Below, one piece after another: positions 7,503 to 15,718 of a stretch of 26,215 bases of DNA. The stretch's first letter is position 1, and every line of letters starts with the position of its first letter. Origin of the DNA: Bacillota bacterium (GTDB taxonomy: Bacteria; Bacillota; Clostridia; Lachnospirales; Lachnospiraceae); the NCBI GenBank assembly GCA_023398615.1, contig JAEWSD010000060.1, forward strand, positions 1 to 26,215. Reading direction: 5' to 3'. The notes under the pieces are model-generated. The model was given only the letters and a program-made list of their open reading frames with translations. It did no database searches and had not been told where the DNA came from. The translations under genes were made by a program, and so were the position numbers.

Positions 7503-8534
7503 ATGAAAATGAAAAAAATTATTTTAAGTACAGTATTAGTCGCAGCAATGTTATTCAGCTTAATGGGATGCAGTAAATTACCGGACACTTCAGGCGACAC
7601 ATCACAAACAGGAACCGCAGATCCCACTACGGCACCGGCAACGGAAGCACCGGCAGATACTGGAGAAGCCGCACCGTCATCTGATAAAATTGTAGTTGGT
7701 TATGCGCCTACAACGATGAACAACGCTTTCTGGCTGGCGGTATTAGACGGAGTTAAAGCGGTTGCAGGGGAAAACAATATTGAAGTAGTAACCATTGACC
7801 CTCAGAATGATCAATCGAAAATGAATGATCAGATCGGTGATCTTCTTGCTTCCGGTATTGATGCATTATTAGTGGCTCCTATGGACTCTGCCGGTGTTAA
7901 GGATGCATTACAGGCTTGTAAGGATGCAGGTGTTCCGGTTATTAACTTTGATACTCCCGTAGTAGATAAGGACATGGTTGCATCAATCATTGCATCGGAT
8001 AATTATAATGCAGGTGTAGTAGTTGCACAGGATATGATGGCAAAGCTGGAGAAGGGCTCCAAGGTGTTTATCATGCATTCGCCTTCGGGACAGGCTTGTA
8101 TTGACCGTTATAACGGCTTCGTAGAGACCGCCGGTGATTATTTCGAAATCGTTGGCGAGCTTGACGGTAAAGGTGATACGGGTGTTACTCTGCCGTTGGC
8201 AGAAGACGCTCTTCAGGCAAATCCTGATTTAGGTGCTTTCTTTGCGGTAAACGATCCTTCCGCAATGGGCTGTATTCAGGCATTGGCAGCTCATCCTGAA
8301 TCACAGGGCGTTTTAGTGTATGGTGTGGATGGTAATCCGGATGCGAAGCAATTAATCAAAGAAGGAACGATGACAGGTACAGGAGCACAGTCACCGGAAA
8401 CGATCGGTAAATTATCTATGGAAACCGCTATAAAGGTTATTAACGGTGAATCAGTTGAGAGCAATATTGTAGTAGATACCTTCATTATTAATTCTGATAA
8501 TGTAGATCAATATGGCACGGACGGATGGCAATAA
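7503..8534 (+). CDS. Sugar ABC transporter substrate-binding lipoprotein (RbsB-like)
   Basis: A 343-residue secreted solute-binding protein of the periplasmic-binding-protein type 1 fold. The signal peptide has KMKK basic residues, a hydrophobic core and the lipobox LMGC, with lipidation expected on Cys23. A Thr/Pro/Ala/Glu-rich linker covers about 28-60, then the binding domain runs from VVGYAPTTMNNAFW, with the family segments APMDSAGV and VYGVDGN. AAAGGAGG lies eight bases before the start. Together with the ATPase and permease it forms a CUT2 importer for a monosaccharide or polyol. The ligand cannot be read from the sequence. It is separated from the ATPase gene by two hairpins, a usual arrangement for making more binding protein than membrane components. 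Confidence 0.92.
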   Translation: MKMKKIILSTVLVAAMLFSLMGCSKLPDTSGDTSQTGTADPTTAPATEAPADTGEAAPSSDKIVVGYAPTTMNNAFWLAVLDGVKAVAGENNIEVVTIDPQNDQSKMNDQIGDLLASGIDALLVAPMDSAGVKDALQACKDAGVPVINFDTPVVDKDMVASIIASDNYNAGVVVAQDMMAKLEKGSKVFIMHSPSGQACIDRYNGFVETAGDYFEIVGELDGKGDTGVTLPLAEDALQANPDLGAFFAVNDPSAMGCIQALAAHPESQGVLVYGVDGNPDAKQLIKEGTMTGTGAQSPETIGKLSMETAIKVINGESVESNIVVDTFIINSDNVDQYGTDGWQ

Positions 8535-8559
8535 TCGTTTTCGATAAATTGTAGCTATC

Positions 8560-8594
8560 GCGTTACTATGAAGCCGTAAGGCTGAATAGTACGC
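8560..8594 (+). other. Stem-loop after the binding-protein gene
   Basis: GCGTTACTAT (8560-8569) pairs with ATAGTACGC (8586-8594) with one bulged T, and an inner AGCC/GGCT stem has a GTAA loop. No T-run follows, so a transcript-stabilising or pausing hairpin is more likely than a terminator. Confidence 0.5.
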
Positions 8595-8614
8595 CATTGC
8601 GAAGATATATATAA

Positions 8615-8660
8615 GGGGCTGTTGCAAAATTTATAAACTTAAGGTTTTGCGGCAGTCCCC
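8615..8660 (+). repeat. Dispersed hairpin repeat, copy A
   Basis: The arm starting GGGGCTGTTGCAAAA pairs with TTTTGCGGCAGTCCCC, with one bulge and a 15-base loop. It belongs to a four-copy intergenic family in this window (A 8615, B 19720, C 22747, D 24454). It lacks a T-run and lies inside an operon, so it probably does not end transcription fully. The ATPase-gene RBS follows at once. Confidence 0.65.
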
Positions 8661-8679
8661 ACAAATATGAGGTGATAAG

Positions 8680-10176
8680 ATGCCAAAACAAATACTCAAA
8701 ATGGAAAACATCTCAAAAGCATTTCCCGGTGTGAAAGCCCTGGATAATGCATACCTCGATTTATGTGAGGGAGAAGTTCACGGTTTATTAGGTGAAAACG
8801 GTGCGGGTAAGTCTACCCTTATGAATGTATTGGGCGGAATTTACAGGAAAGATGAAGGCTCCATCTATGTTGACGGCGAAAAAGTGGAATTAAACAGTGT
8901 AGTAGATTCACAGGTCAGAGGAATAGCGTTTATTCATCAGGAATTAGCATTAGAACCGTATATGACAGTGGCTGAGAATATCTTTCTTGGACGAGAAAAG
9001 AAAAATAAAATGGGAATGGTCAGTAAAAGTATTATGAATGAAGAGGCGAAACAATATCTGGATATTGTCGGGCTGAATATTGACCCTGCCAGTGATGTCT
9101 GTCGATTAAGTACAGGACAGCAGCAAATGGTTGAAATAGCAAAAGCCTTTTCACTGAATGCAAAGATTATAGTTATGGATGAACCTACCTCTTCTTTGTC
9201 AGAGAGGGAAGTAGGAGTTCTGTTTGAAACCGTTCGGTTATTACAAAAGAGAAACATCGGTATCATCTATATTTCACATAAAATGTCGGAAATATTTGAG
9301 TTAACCAACCGTATTACGGTAATGCGTGACGGAGCTTATATCGGAACCAAAGCTACAAAAGAAACCAATACCAATGAATTGGTACATATGATGGTAGGAC
9401 GTGAACTGGAAAACTATTATGTACGAACTTTTAATAAGCTTGGTGAGGTTGCTTTTGAAGTAAAAAATATCAGCGCCGGGAAACGAGTCAGGAATTGCAG
9501 CTTTAAAGTGCACAAAGGAGAGGTACTGGGATTTTACGGTCTGATCGGATCAGGACGTTCCGAATTAATGCAGGCCATCATGGGACTGGATGTAAAGGAC
9601 AGCGGAGAAATCATTCTTAATAACGAACGCAATGATAAGCTGACACCGTTAAAGTGCCAGGATATGGGTCTTGTATTAGTACCGGAAAGCCGTAAATCAC
9701 AAGGACTTATCCTTGGAAATACGGTTGGCTTTAACACTACCATTACGGTCCTGGATAAATTTATCAGTAAATTAAGAGCAAACCGAAAGATTGAAAAAGA
9801 TATTGTAGATAACGCAATTTCTTCGTTGAATATAAAAACTCCATCCGCAGAACAATGCGTCTCCAATTTATCCGGAGGAAATCAGCAAAAGATCGTACTT
9901 GCCAAGTGGCTTGCCACAAACCCTGATGTCTTAATACTTGATGAACCGACAAGAGGCGTTGACGTGGGCGCAAAGGCTGAAATATATAAAATAATCAATG
10001 AACTGGCGGCGAAGGGCATCGCAATTATCATGATTTCTTCAGAATTGCCGGAAATAATCAATATGTGTGACAATCTTATCATAATGCATGAAGGTAATAT
10101 AACAGGATATTTGAGCAGAGAAGAATTTATTCCTAATTCAATCTTAAATTTAGCTATCGGCGGAGGTGGAGAATAA
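8680..10176 (+). CDS. Sugar ABC transporter ATP-binding protein (RbsA/MglA-like)
   Basis: A 498-residue tandem-ABC ATPase of the CUT2 class that powers sugar import at the inner face of the membrane. The first domain has Walker A GENGAGKST (38-46), signature LSTGQQQ and Walker B VMDEPTSSLS. The second domain has the altered P-loop GLIGSGRSE typical of RbsA-type second domains, signature LSGGNQQ and Walker B LILDEPTRGVD. Length matches the family (about 500). GAGGTGA precedes the start. The stop codon overlaps the permease start (TAATG), showing translational coupling. Confidence 0.94.
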   Translation: MPKQILKMENISKAFPGVKALDNAYLDLCEGEVHGLLGENGAGKSTLMNVLGGIYRKDEGSIYVDGEKVELNSVVDSQVRGIAFIHQELALEPYMTVAENIFLGREKKNKMGMVSKSIMNEEAKQYLDIVGLNIDPASDVCRLSTGQQQMVEIAKAFSLNAKIIVMDEPTSSLSEREVGVLFETVRLLQKRNIGIIYISHKMSEIFELTNRITVMRDGAYIGTKATKETNTNELVHMMVGRELENYYVRTFNKLGEVAFEVKNISAGKRVRNCSFKVHKGEVLGFYGLIGSGRSELMQAIMGLDVKDSGEIILNNERNDKLTPLKCQDMGLVLVPESRKSQGLILGNTVGFNTTITVLDKFISKLRANRKIEKDIVDNAISSLNIKTPSAEQCVSNLSGGNQQKIVLAKWLATNPDVLILDEPTRGVDVGAKAEIYKIINELAAKGIAIIMISSELPEIINMCDNLIIMHEGNITGYLSREEFIPNSILNLAIGGGGE

Positions 10177-11177
10177 TGGAACGTAATAAGGTGCTGCAAA
10201 GGCTTGAAAGTAATATCATTTTAGGACCGGTGGTTCGGTATATCAAAACCAATATGGGTATATTGATCGGGTTTTTAGTATTGTTTATTTTTATGTCTAT
10301 TACCGCAGATAATTTTTTTACAAAAACCAACTTTTTAAATGTTATGAGAACCGTTTCTACAAACTCATATTTGGCTATCGGGGTAATGATGGCTATTATG
10401 TTAGGAGGTATTGACCTGACCGGCGGCGCATTAATCGCACTATCCGGATGTGTTACCGTAGTATGTATGGAACGTTTCGGAATATCAATACCGGTGTCGG
10501 TAGCGATTGCTTTAGCGGTGGGTGTTGTTGCCGGAGCAGCAAACGGTGTCATTATTGCCTATTCGGGTATCCATCCCTTTGTTGTAACGCTGGCAATGAT
10601 GAGTATCTGCCGCGGATTTGCATACCTGATTGCCAACGGACAGCCGGTTTCAACCATGAGCAAGGCATTCCCTTCCATAGGTAACGGATATCTTGGCTTT
10701 ATTCCTTTGCCTGTTGTATATATGTTTGTTTTCATATTCCTGGCTTATCTGCTGCTTAATAAGACAAAAATAGGCCGGCATATCTATGCGGTCGGAGGTA
10801 ATCCGACGGCGGCAAAGTACAGCGGTATTAATATTACAAAGGTAAAAATCCTTGTCTGGACAATCAGCGGTTTTCTCGGGGCATTTGCAGGAGTTGTACT
10901 GGCTTCCCGTATGTCATCCGGTCAGCCGGCGGCTGCGATCGGATTTGAAACAGATGCAATTGCGGCGGCTGTTCTCGGCGGTACCAGTATGTATGGCGGT
11001 GTGGGCAATGTCGGAGGTATGTTCATTGGCGTATTGGTTATCGGTACCATCAGTAACGGTCTGAACCTGCTGCATGTCAACTCTTACTGGCAGTATGTTG
11101 CAAAGGGAGTCATTATATTGATAGCGGTTTACATTGATATGTATAAGAAGAAAAAACAGAACGCCAGAAAAGAGTAA
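10176..11177 (+). CDS. Sugar ABC transporter permease (RbsC-like)
   Basis: A 333-residue integral membrane protein of the CUT2 permease family (BPD_transp_2). It has about eight to ten hydrophobic helices, beginning near residue 25 (GILIGFLVLFIFMSI). The family segments GGIDLTGGALIALSG and the conserved cytoplasmic loop YAVGGNPTAAKYSGI are present. The start codon shares one base with the ATPase stop, and GGAGGTGG lies just upstream. It forms the translocation path for the substrate delivered by the lipoprotein encoded at 7503. Sugar specificity is unknown. Confidence 0.93.
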   Translation: MERNKVLQRLESNIILGPVVRYIKTNMGILIGFLVLFIFMSITADNFFTKTNFLNVMRTVSTNSYLAIGVMMAIMLGGIDLTGGALIALSGCVTVVCMERFGISIPVSVAIALAVGVVAGAANGVIIAYSGIHPFVVTLAMMSICRGFAYLIANGQPVSTMSKAFPSIGNGYLGFIPLPVVYMFVFIFLAYLLLNKTKIGRHIYAVGGNPTAAKYSGINITKVKILVWTISGFLGAFAGVVLASRMSSGQPAAAIGFETDAIAAAVLGGTSMYGGVGNVGGMFIGVLVIGTISNGLNLLHVNSYWQYVAKGVIILIAVYIDMYKKKKQNARKE

Positions 11178-11244
11178 ATAAGGCTGAACCGAAACGAACT
11201 TATGCTGCCGCAGGCAGTGGAATGGAGACAGATTGGAGGCAGAT

Positions 11245-12087
11245 ATGGAAAACATAAAAAAAATAAAACTGCAATTAAAAGCTGCGCAAATCAGAAAGAT
11301 TGCTTTGGAGGCAATTAAAACTGCAAATTCGGGTCATATCGGAGGTTCCTTTTCAATTGCAGATATATTGGCCGTACTTTACTTTGATAAAATGAATATT
11401 GATCCTAAGCACCCTGATATGGAGGACAGAGACCGTTTTGTGCTTTCCAAGGGACATTGTACGCCGACGGCTTATGCAACCCTGGCGCTGAAAGGCTTCT
11501 TTCCGCTGGAAGACTTAAAAACCTTCAGAAGAATAGACAGTTATTTATCCGGACATATCGAGATGAAGCATGTTCCGGGCGTGGATATGTCTGCCGGATC
11601 ACTCGGCCAGGGGTTATCCGCCGGTCTTGGAATGGCACTTTCGGCAAAAACCTATCATAAAGATTATAAGACCTATGTTATTGTTGGTGACGGTGAGATT
11701 GAAGAGGGGCAGATATGGGAGGCGGCAATGTCGGCAGGCTACTATCAGCTGGATAATCTGGTGCTGTTTGTAGATAATAATAACCTGCAGCTTGACGGCA
11801 CCTTAGAGGAAATCATGTCACCGTATCCGATCGATGATAAATTCAAGGCATTTGGGTGGAATACAATCGTTATAGACGGACATGATGTTGAGCAAATTGC
11901 GGATGCAATCGATAAGGCGGATAAACTTAAGGAAAAACCAACGGTAATTATCGCTCAGACAGTAAAAGGCAAAGGTGTTTCTGTGTTTGAAAATCAGGTT
12001 AAATTCCACGGCGGACGCCCGACGGAGAAAGAATATGAGATCGCATTTAAAGAACTTGATTTAAGAATTGCAGAATTGGAGGGTTAA
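11245..12087 (+). CDS. Transketolase, N-terminal (TPP-binding) subunit
   Basis: A 280-residue subunit of a split transketolase. It binds thiamine diphosphate through the motif GDGEIEEGQIWEAA (148-161) ending at the NNN near 178-180, and shows LSKGH (68-71) and HIEMKHVPGVDMSAGSLGQG (104-123), which contains the usual transketolase histidine and glycine positions. Transketolase moves two-carbon ketol units between sugar phosphates. An upstream TTG-initiated frame includes the RBS; GGAGG at 11235-11239 points to the ATG at 11245. The C-terminal subunit starts three bases after its stop. Location at the end of a sugar operon suggests processing of the phosphorylated product. Split transketolases in such operons can act on unusual sugars, as known for apulose 4-phosphate, so the substrate is open. 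Confidence 0.92.
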   Translation: MENIKKIKLQLKAAQIRKIALEAIKTANSGHIGGSFSIADILAVLYFDKMNIDPKHPDMEDRDRFVLSKGHCTPTAYATLALKGFFPLEDLKTFRRIDSYLSGHIEMKHVPGVDMSAGSLGQGLSAGLGMALSAKTYHKDYKTYVIVGDGEIEEGQIWEAAMSAGYYQLDNLVLFVDNNNLQLDGTLEEIMSPYPIDDKFKAFGWNTIVIDGHDVEQIADAIDKADKLKEKPTVIIAQTVKGKGVSVFENQVKFHGGRPTEKEYEIAFKELDLRIAELEG

Positions 12088-12090
12088 AGT

Positions 12091-13047
12091 ATGTCAGAAA
12101 AAATTGCGACAAGAGTAGCTTACGGTAAGGCATTGGAAGAATTCGGCGGGAACGAAGACGTTGTTGTATTGGAAGCAGATCTTTCCATCTGTACCATGAC
12201 TTGTGACTTTCGCGACAAGTATCCGGAGAGATATTTTAATATAGGAATAGCAGAAGCAAATATGATTGATATGGCCGCAGGCTTTGCAACCACCGGAAAA
12301 AGGGCGTTTTGTCATTCCTTTGCAATGTTTACGGCGGGCAGAGGATATGATCAGATCAGGCAGTCCGTTGCCTATACCGGCTTGAATGTAAAAGTAATCG
12401 GGAGCCATGCCGGTCTGACGGTAGGAGAAGACGGCGCAACACACCAATGTATCGAAGATTTAAGTTTAATGAGAACCATCCCCGGTATGACGGTATTCTG
12501 TCCGTGTGATGCGAATGAAACCAGAGAAATCGTAAAAGCTATGATGGAATATGACGCACCCTGTTATATGAGAACCGGTCGTACCGCACTGGAATGTGTA
12601 ACGGATTCCATTGAACATTATAAATTTGAAATCGGCAAGGGAAGTCAGCTGGCAGAGGGCAGTGATGTTACTATTTTTGCCACCGGCTTAATGGTTCAGG
12701 AAGCACTAAAAGCAGTTGCTCTGCTGGCAGCAGAAGGTATCAGCGCAAGGCTTGTAGATATACATACGATAAAACCCCTGGATAAGGAATGTGTTATACG
12801 GGCGGCAAAGGAAACCGGTGCAATTGTTACGGCGGAAGAACATAACATAATCGGAGGGCTCGGTTCGGCGGTTTCGGAAGTAGTTGTCGAGAATTATCCG
12901 GTTCCGCTTGAGAGAGTAGGGGTAAATGATGTATTCGGCCGTTCGGGAGATGCCGGGTTACTGCTAAAGAAATACGGACTGACGCCTGAACATGTTGCGG
13001 AAGCCGCTAAAAAGGCAATCGACAGAAAAAATAAGAAATTTAACTAA
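12091..13047 (+). CDS. Transketolase, C-terminal subunit
   Basis: A 318-residue partner of the preceding gene, with the pyrimidine-binding and C-terminal transketolase domains. The family segments YFNIGIAEANMIDMAAG (catalytic-type Glu near residue 53), SHAGLTVGEDGATHQ and TAEEHNIIGGLGSAVSE are clear. GGAGG lies at the end of the N-subunit gene, and the gap is three bases, so the two are translationally linked. Together they form one full transketolase of about 600 residues in total. It is the last gene before the strong terminator at 13053. Confidence 0.92.
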   Translation: MSEKIATRVAYGKALEEFGGNEDVVVLEADLSICTMTCDFRDKYPERYFNIGIAEANMIDMAAGFATTGKRAFCHSFAMFTAGRGYDQIRQSVAYTGLNVKVIGSHAGLTVGEDGATHQCIEDLSLMRTIPGMTVFCPCDANETREIVKAMMEYDAPCYMRTGRTALECVTDSIEHYKFEIGKGSQLAEGSDVTIFATGLMVQEALKAVALLAAEGISARLVDIHTIKPLDKECVIRAAKETGAIVTAEEHNIIGGLGSAVSEVVVENYPVPLERVGVNDVFGRSGDAGLLLKKYGLTPEHVAEAAKKAIDRKNKKFN

Positions 13048-13052
13048 TCCTG

Positions 13053-13101
13053 AAAATACTGCCGCAGATCATCAATTCATAAGATCTGCGGCAGTATTTT
13101 T
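13053..13101 (+). terminator. Strong intrinsic terminator ending the sugar operon
   Basis: AAAATACTGCCGCAGATC (13053-13070) pairs perfectly with its complement at 13083-13100 across a 12-base loop, ending in TTTTT. The symmetry would also stop opposite-strand transcription. Confidence 0.95.
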
Positions 13102-13170
13102 AATCGGCTGACAATATGTATGTTATGTACGGGTATAATTATAAAATTAACTCTTTCTTTATTGTCATCA

Positions 13171-13181
13171 TTTGCTATAAT
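13171..13181 (+). promoter_or_regulatory. Candidate extended -10 promoter of fhs
   Basis: TTTGCTATAAT holds a perfect TATAAT (13176-13181) preceded by TGC, the extended -10 form that tolerates a poor -35. The leader would be about 45 bases. No riboswitch was recognised in 13102-13231. Confidence 0.55.
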
Positions 13182-13231
13182 AGAGAATGGATAGTTAACA
13201 TACCTATAATATACAATCAGGAGGATATACA

Positions 13232-14902
13232 ATGGAAACCGATATTCAGATTGCCCAAAAAGCGCGGTTACTTCATATTAAAGATGTCGCCGCCAAATTA
13301 AATATAGCGGAAGAGGATCTTGAATTCTACGGCAGGAACAAGGCAAAATTCTCAGATGGGTTATGGGAAAAGGTAAAGGATAATCCGGACGGGAAGCTGG
13401 TTCTTGTTACGGCGATCAACCCGACTCCCGCAGGGGAAGGAAAAACAACAACGACGGTCGGTCTGGGACAGGCCCTTGGATTATTGAATAAAAAGGCGGT
13501 GATTGCGCTGCGCGAGCCGTCTTTAGGACCGTGCTTCGGAATCAAAGGTGGAGCAGCCGGCGGCGGATATGCCCAGGTGGTTCCAATGGAGGATTTAAAC
13601 CTGCATTTTACAGGAGATTTTCATGCGATTACCTCTGCAAATAATCTTTTGGCCGCAATGCTGGATAATCATATTCATCAGGGGAATGAGTTAAACATTG
13701 ATCCGAATCAGATTGTATGGAAGCGCTGTGTTGACATTAATGACAGAGTCCTGCGTAATATCGTGGTCGGACTCGGAAGAAAAGCGGACGGAGTAGTGAG
13801 GGAGGATCATTTCATTATTACGGTTGCATCCGAGATTATGGCGGTTCTTTGCCTGGCCGATGACAGGAACGATTTAAAGAAGAGGCTGGGAAGGATTATC
13901 GTGGCATACACCTACGACGGCAAGCCTGTGACCGCGAAAGAACTGAACGCGGTAGGATCGATGGCGGCATTGTTAAAGGATGCAATTAAGCCTAACCTGA
14001 TCCAGACACTTGAGAATACACCTGCTATTATCCACGGCGGACCATTTGCCAATATCGCCCACGGCTGCAACAGTGTGAGGGCAACAAAGACAGCCCTTAA
14101 GCTGGCCGATATTGTGGTCACCGAGGCAGGCTTCGGTGCGGACCTCGGCGCCGAGAAATTCCTGGATATTAAGTGTGTCAGCGCAGGATTAATGCCCAGT
14201 GCGATCGTATTGGTTGCAACGGTACGGGCCTTAAAGTATAACGGCGGGGTAGCCAAGGCTGACTTGTCAGGAGAGAATTTGGCGGCATTAGGGCGCGGCA
14301 TCGTTAATCTGGAGAAGCATATAGAAAACCTGCAGAAGTACGGTGTTCCAATCGTGGTCACCCTGAACCGTTTTGTCACGGATACCGAGGCGGAGCTTGA
14401 GTTCGTGAAGAACTTCTGCGAGAACAGAGGCTGTGAATTTTCATTGTCCGAGGTTTGGGAGAAGGGCGGAGCCGGCGGTATTGATCTTGCCAATAAGGTA
14501 TTGAAAACGATTGAAACAAAGGAAAGTCATTATAAACCATTGTATGATCTGAAGCTTTCTTTGAAAGAGAAGATAGAGACGGTTGCAAAGGAAATCTACG
14601 GAGCTGCGACCGTGACATACGATGCGTCCGCTGAGCGGGCCATTGCCAGAATCGAGGAGCTGGGCTACCGGCAAGTTCCTGTCTGTATGGCTAAAAACCA
14701 GTATTCCCTGTCTGATGACCCGAGCAGGCTGGGAAGGCCGGAGGGCTTTAATATCCACATCAGAGAGGTCTATGTGTCTGCGGGAGCCGGCTTTGTGGTT
14801 GCGATTACCGGAACTGTTATGACGATGCCGGGATTACCGAAGAAACCGGCGGCAGAAGGAATAGACGTAGCGGAGGACGGATATATAACCGGTTTGTTTT
14901 AA
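13232..14902 (+). CDS. fhs: Formate-tetrahydrofolate ligase
   Basis: A 556-residue enzyme making 10-formyltetrahydrofolate from formate, ATP and tetrahydrofolate, the one-carbon entry step of purine synthesis and of the methyl branch of acetogenic metabolism. The P-loop TPAGEGKTTT spans 65-74. REPSLGPCFGIKGGAAGGG, HFTGDFHAI and the C-terminal GTVMTMPGLP are family hallmarks, and the length is typical. CAGGAGG precedes the start by eight bases. folD, which acts next in the one-carbon pathway, lies 8 kb downstream and is not in the same operon. Presence of fhs alone does not prove acetogenesis. Confidence 0.97.
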   Translation: METDIQIAQKARLLHIKDVAAKLNIAEEDLEFYGRNKAKFSDGLWEKVKDNPDGKLVLVTAINPTPAGEGKTTTTVGLGQALGLLNKKAVIALREPSLGPCFGIKGGAAGGGYAQVVPMEDLNLHFTGDFHAITSANNLLAAMLDNHIHQGNELNIDPNQIVWKRCVDINDRVLRNIVVGLGRKADGVVREDHFIITVASEIMAVLCLADDRNDLKKRLGRIIVAYTYDGKPVTAKELNAVGSMAALLKDAIKPNLIQTLENTPAIIHGGPFANIAHGCNSVRATKTALKLADIVVTEAGFGADLGAEKFLDIKCVSAGLMPSAIVLVATVRALKYNGGVAKADLSGENLAALGRGIVNLEKHIENLQKYGVPIVVTLNRFVTDTEAELEFVKNFCENRGCEFSLSEVWEKGGAGGIDLANKVLKTIETKESHYKPLYDLKLSLKEKIETVAKEIYGAATVTYDASAERAIARIEELGYRQVPVCMAKNQYSLSDDPSRLGRPEGFNIHIREVYVSAGAGFVVAITGTVMTMPGLPKKPAAEGIDVAEDGYITGLF

Positions 14903-14973
14903 TAATTACCGCAGCAGTCACCGCCGTATCGTATTACGGATAAAATATTACGGTGCGATATGAAATATAGAAG

Positions 14974-15024
14974 AAACCTTCCACATATATTTATAGAAAG
15001 GCAAATAGCGGTGGAAGGTTTTTT
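14974..15024 (+). terminator. Terminator of fhs whose 3' arm carries the SOD ribosome binding site
   Basis: AAACCTTCCAC (14974-14984) pairs perfectly with GTGGAAGGTTT (15011-15021), followed by TTT and immediately the ATG at 15025. The only RBS-like sequence for the next gene, GGAAGG (15013-15018), is inside the right arm. The hairpin can thus both end fhs transcripts and hide the SOD RBS. Confidence 0.7.
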
Positions 15025-15618
15025 ATGGAATTCGTAAAAATGAATTTTGAATATTCCGATGATGTAACGGTGATCAACAGAGAGCAATTTGAAGCACATA
15101 TGAGATTATATGAAGGCTATATCAATAAAATGAATGAGATTGACGAACTGCTTGCGGAGGGTGACGATTATGAGGCGGCTAATTCCACTTACAGTGAATA
15201 CCGGGGGATAAAACGCGGTGAGACCTTTGCTCTTAACGGGGTCATACTTCATGAATACTATTTTGAAAATATCGGTTCGAATAACAACAGGCCGGATTCC
15301 GAGACTATGAGCTATCTGGCGAAGGATTTCGGAAGCTTTGACCGCTGGCAGGATTATTTTACGGCGACGGCAAGAGCCAGCAGGGGATGGGTTGTCTTAT
15401 GCTATGATTTCCGATCCTACCGTTTCCGGAACATCAGCCTGGATGCCCATGACGTCGGCAATATTGCACTGGCCGTTCCGGTTCTGGTATTGGATATGTA
15501 CGAGCATGCGTATTTCCTCCAATATGCGGACAATAAGAATGAGTATATTGAAAATTTTATGAAAAATATAGATTGGAGTATTGTAAAGGACAGGATCATC
15601 AGTTCCGTATTGGTTTAA
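15025..15618 (+). CDS. Divergent Fe/Mn-type superoxide dismutase
   Basis: A 197-residue member of the Fe/Mn SOD family, expected to convert superoxide to hydrogen peroxide and oxygen. Candidate metal ligands are His25 (FEAHMRLYEGYINKMN), His76 (LHEYYFENIG), Asp157 and His161 (LDMYEHAYFLQY). His25 lies seven residues before Tyr32, whereas E. coli FeSOD has eight between the equivalent pair. The second-sphere position on the first domain is Gly72, as in MnSOD, and His142 (DAHDVGN) sits where MnSOD has Gln. Metal preference is therefore uncertain. The start at 15025 uses GGAAGG in the preceding hairpin; ATG at 15040 is an alternative. It is followed by a convergent terminator. Confidence 0.8.
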   Translation: MEFVKMNFEYSDDVTVINREQFEAHMRLYEGYINKMNEIDELLAEGDDYEAANSTYSEYRGIKRGETFALNGVILHEYYFENIGSNNNRPDSETMSYLAKDFGSFDRWQDYFTATARASRGWVVLCYDFRSYRFRNISLDAHDVGNIALAVPVLVLDMYEHAYFLQYADNKNEYIENFMKNIDWSIVKDRIISSVLV

Positions 15619-15627
15619 AGGCCGTAA

Positions 15628-15681
15628 ATGCCGATACCCTGATAACCATTTGAGAGATTATCAGGGTGTCGGCATCTTTAT
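15628..15681. terminator. Bidirectional terminator between the SOD gene and pyrI
   Basis: ATGCCGATACCCTGATAA (15628-15645) pairs with TTATCAGGGTGTCGGCAT (15658-15675), with one G-T pair and a 12-base loop, then CTTTATT. It lies between convergent genes and can serve both. Confidence 0.9.
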
Positions 15682-15718
15682 TGGCTTTCTCCGACAGCCC
15701 AGATTCAAAACATTCCGT

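Noticed and set aside
13102..13231. Tetrahydrofolate riboswitch before fhs
   Set aside because: I saw no conserved THF-riboswitch core or matching stems, only an AT-rich region with a promoter.
13912..14493. Minus-strand ORF (193 codons) inside fhs
   Set aside because: It lies wholly within the conserved fhs frame and has no RBS or family features.
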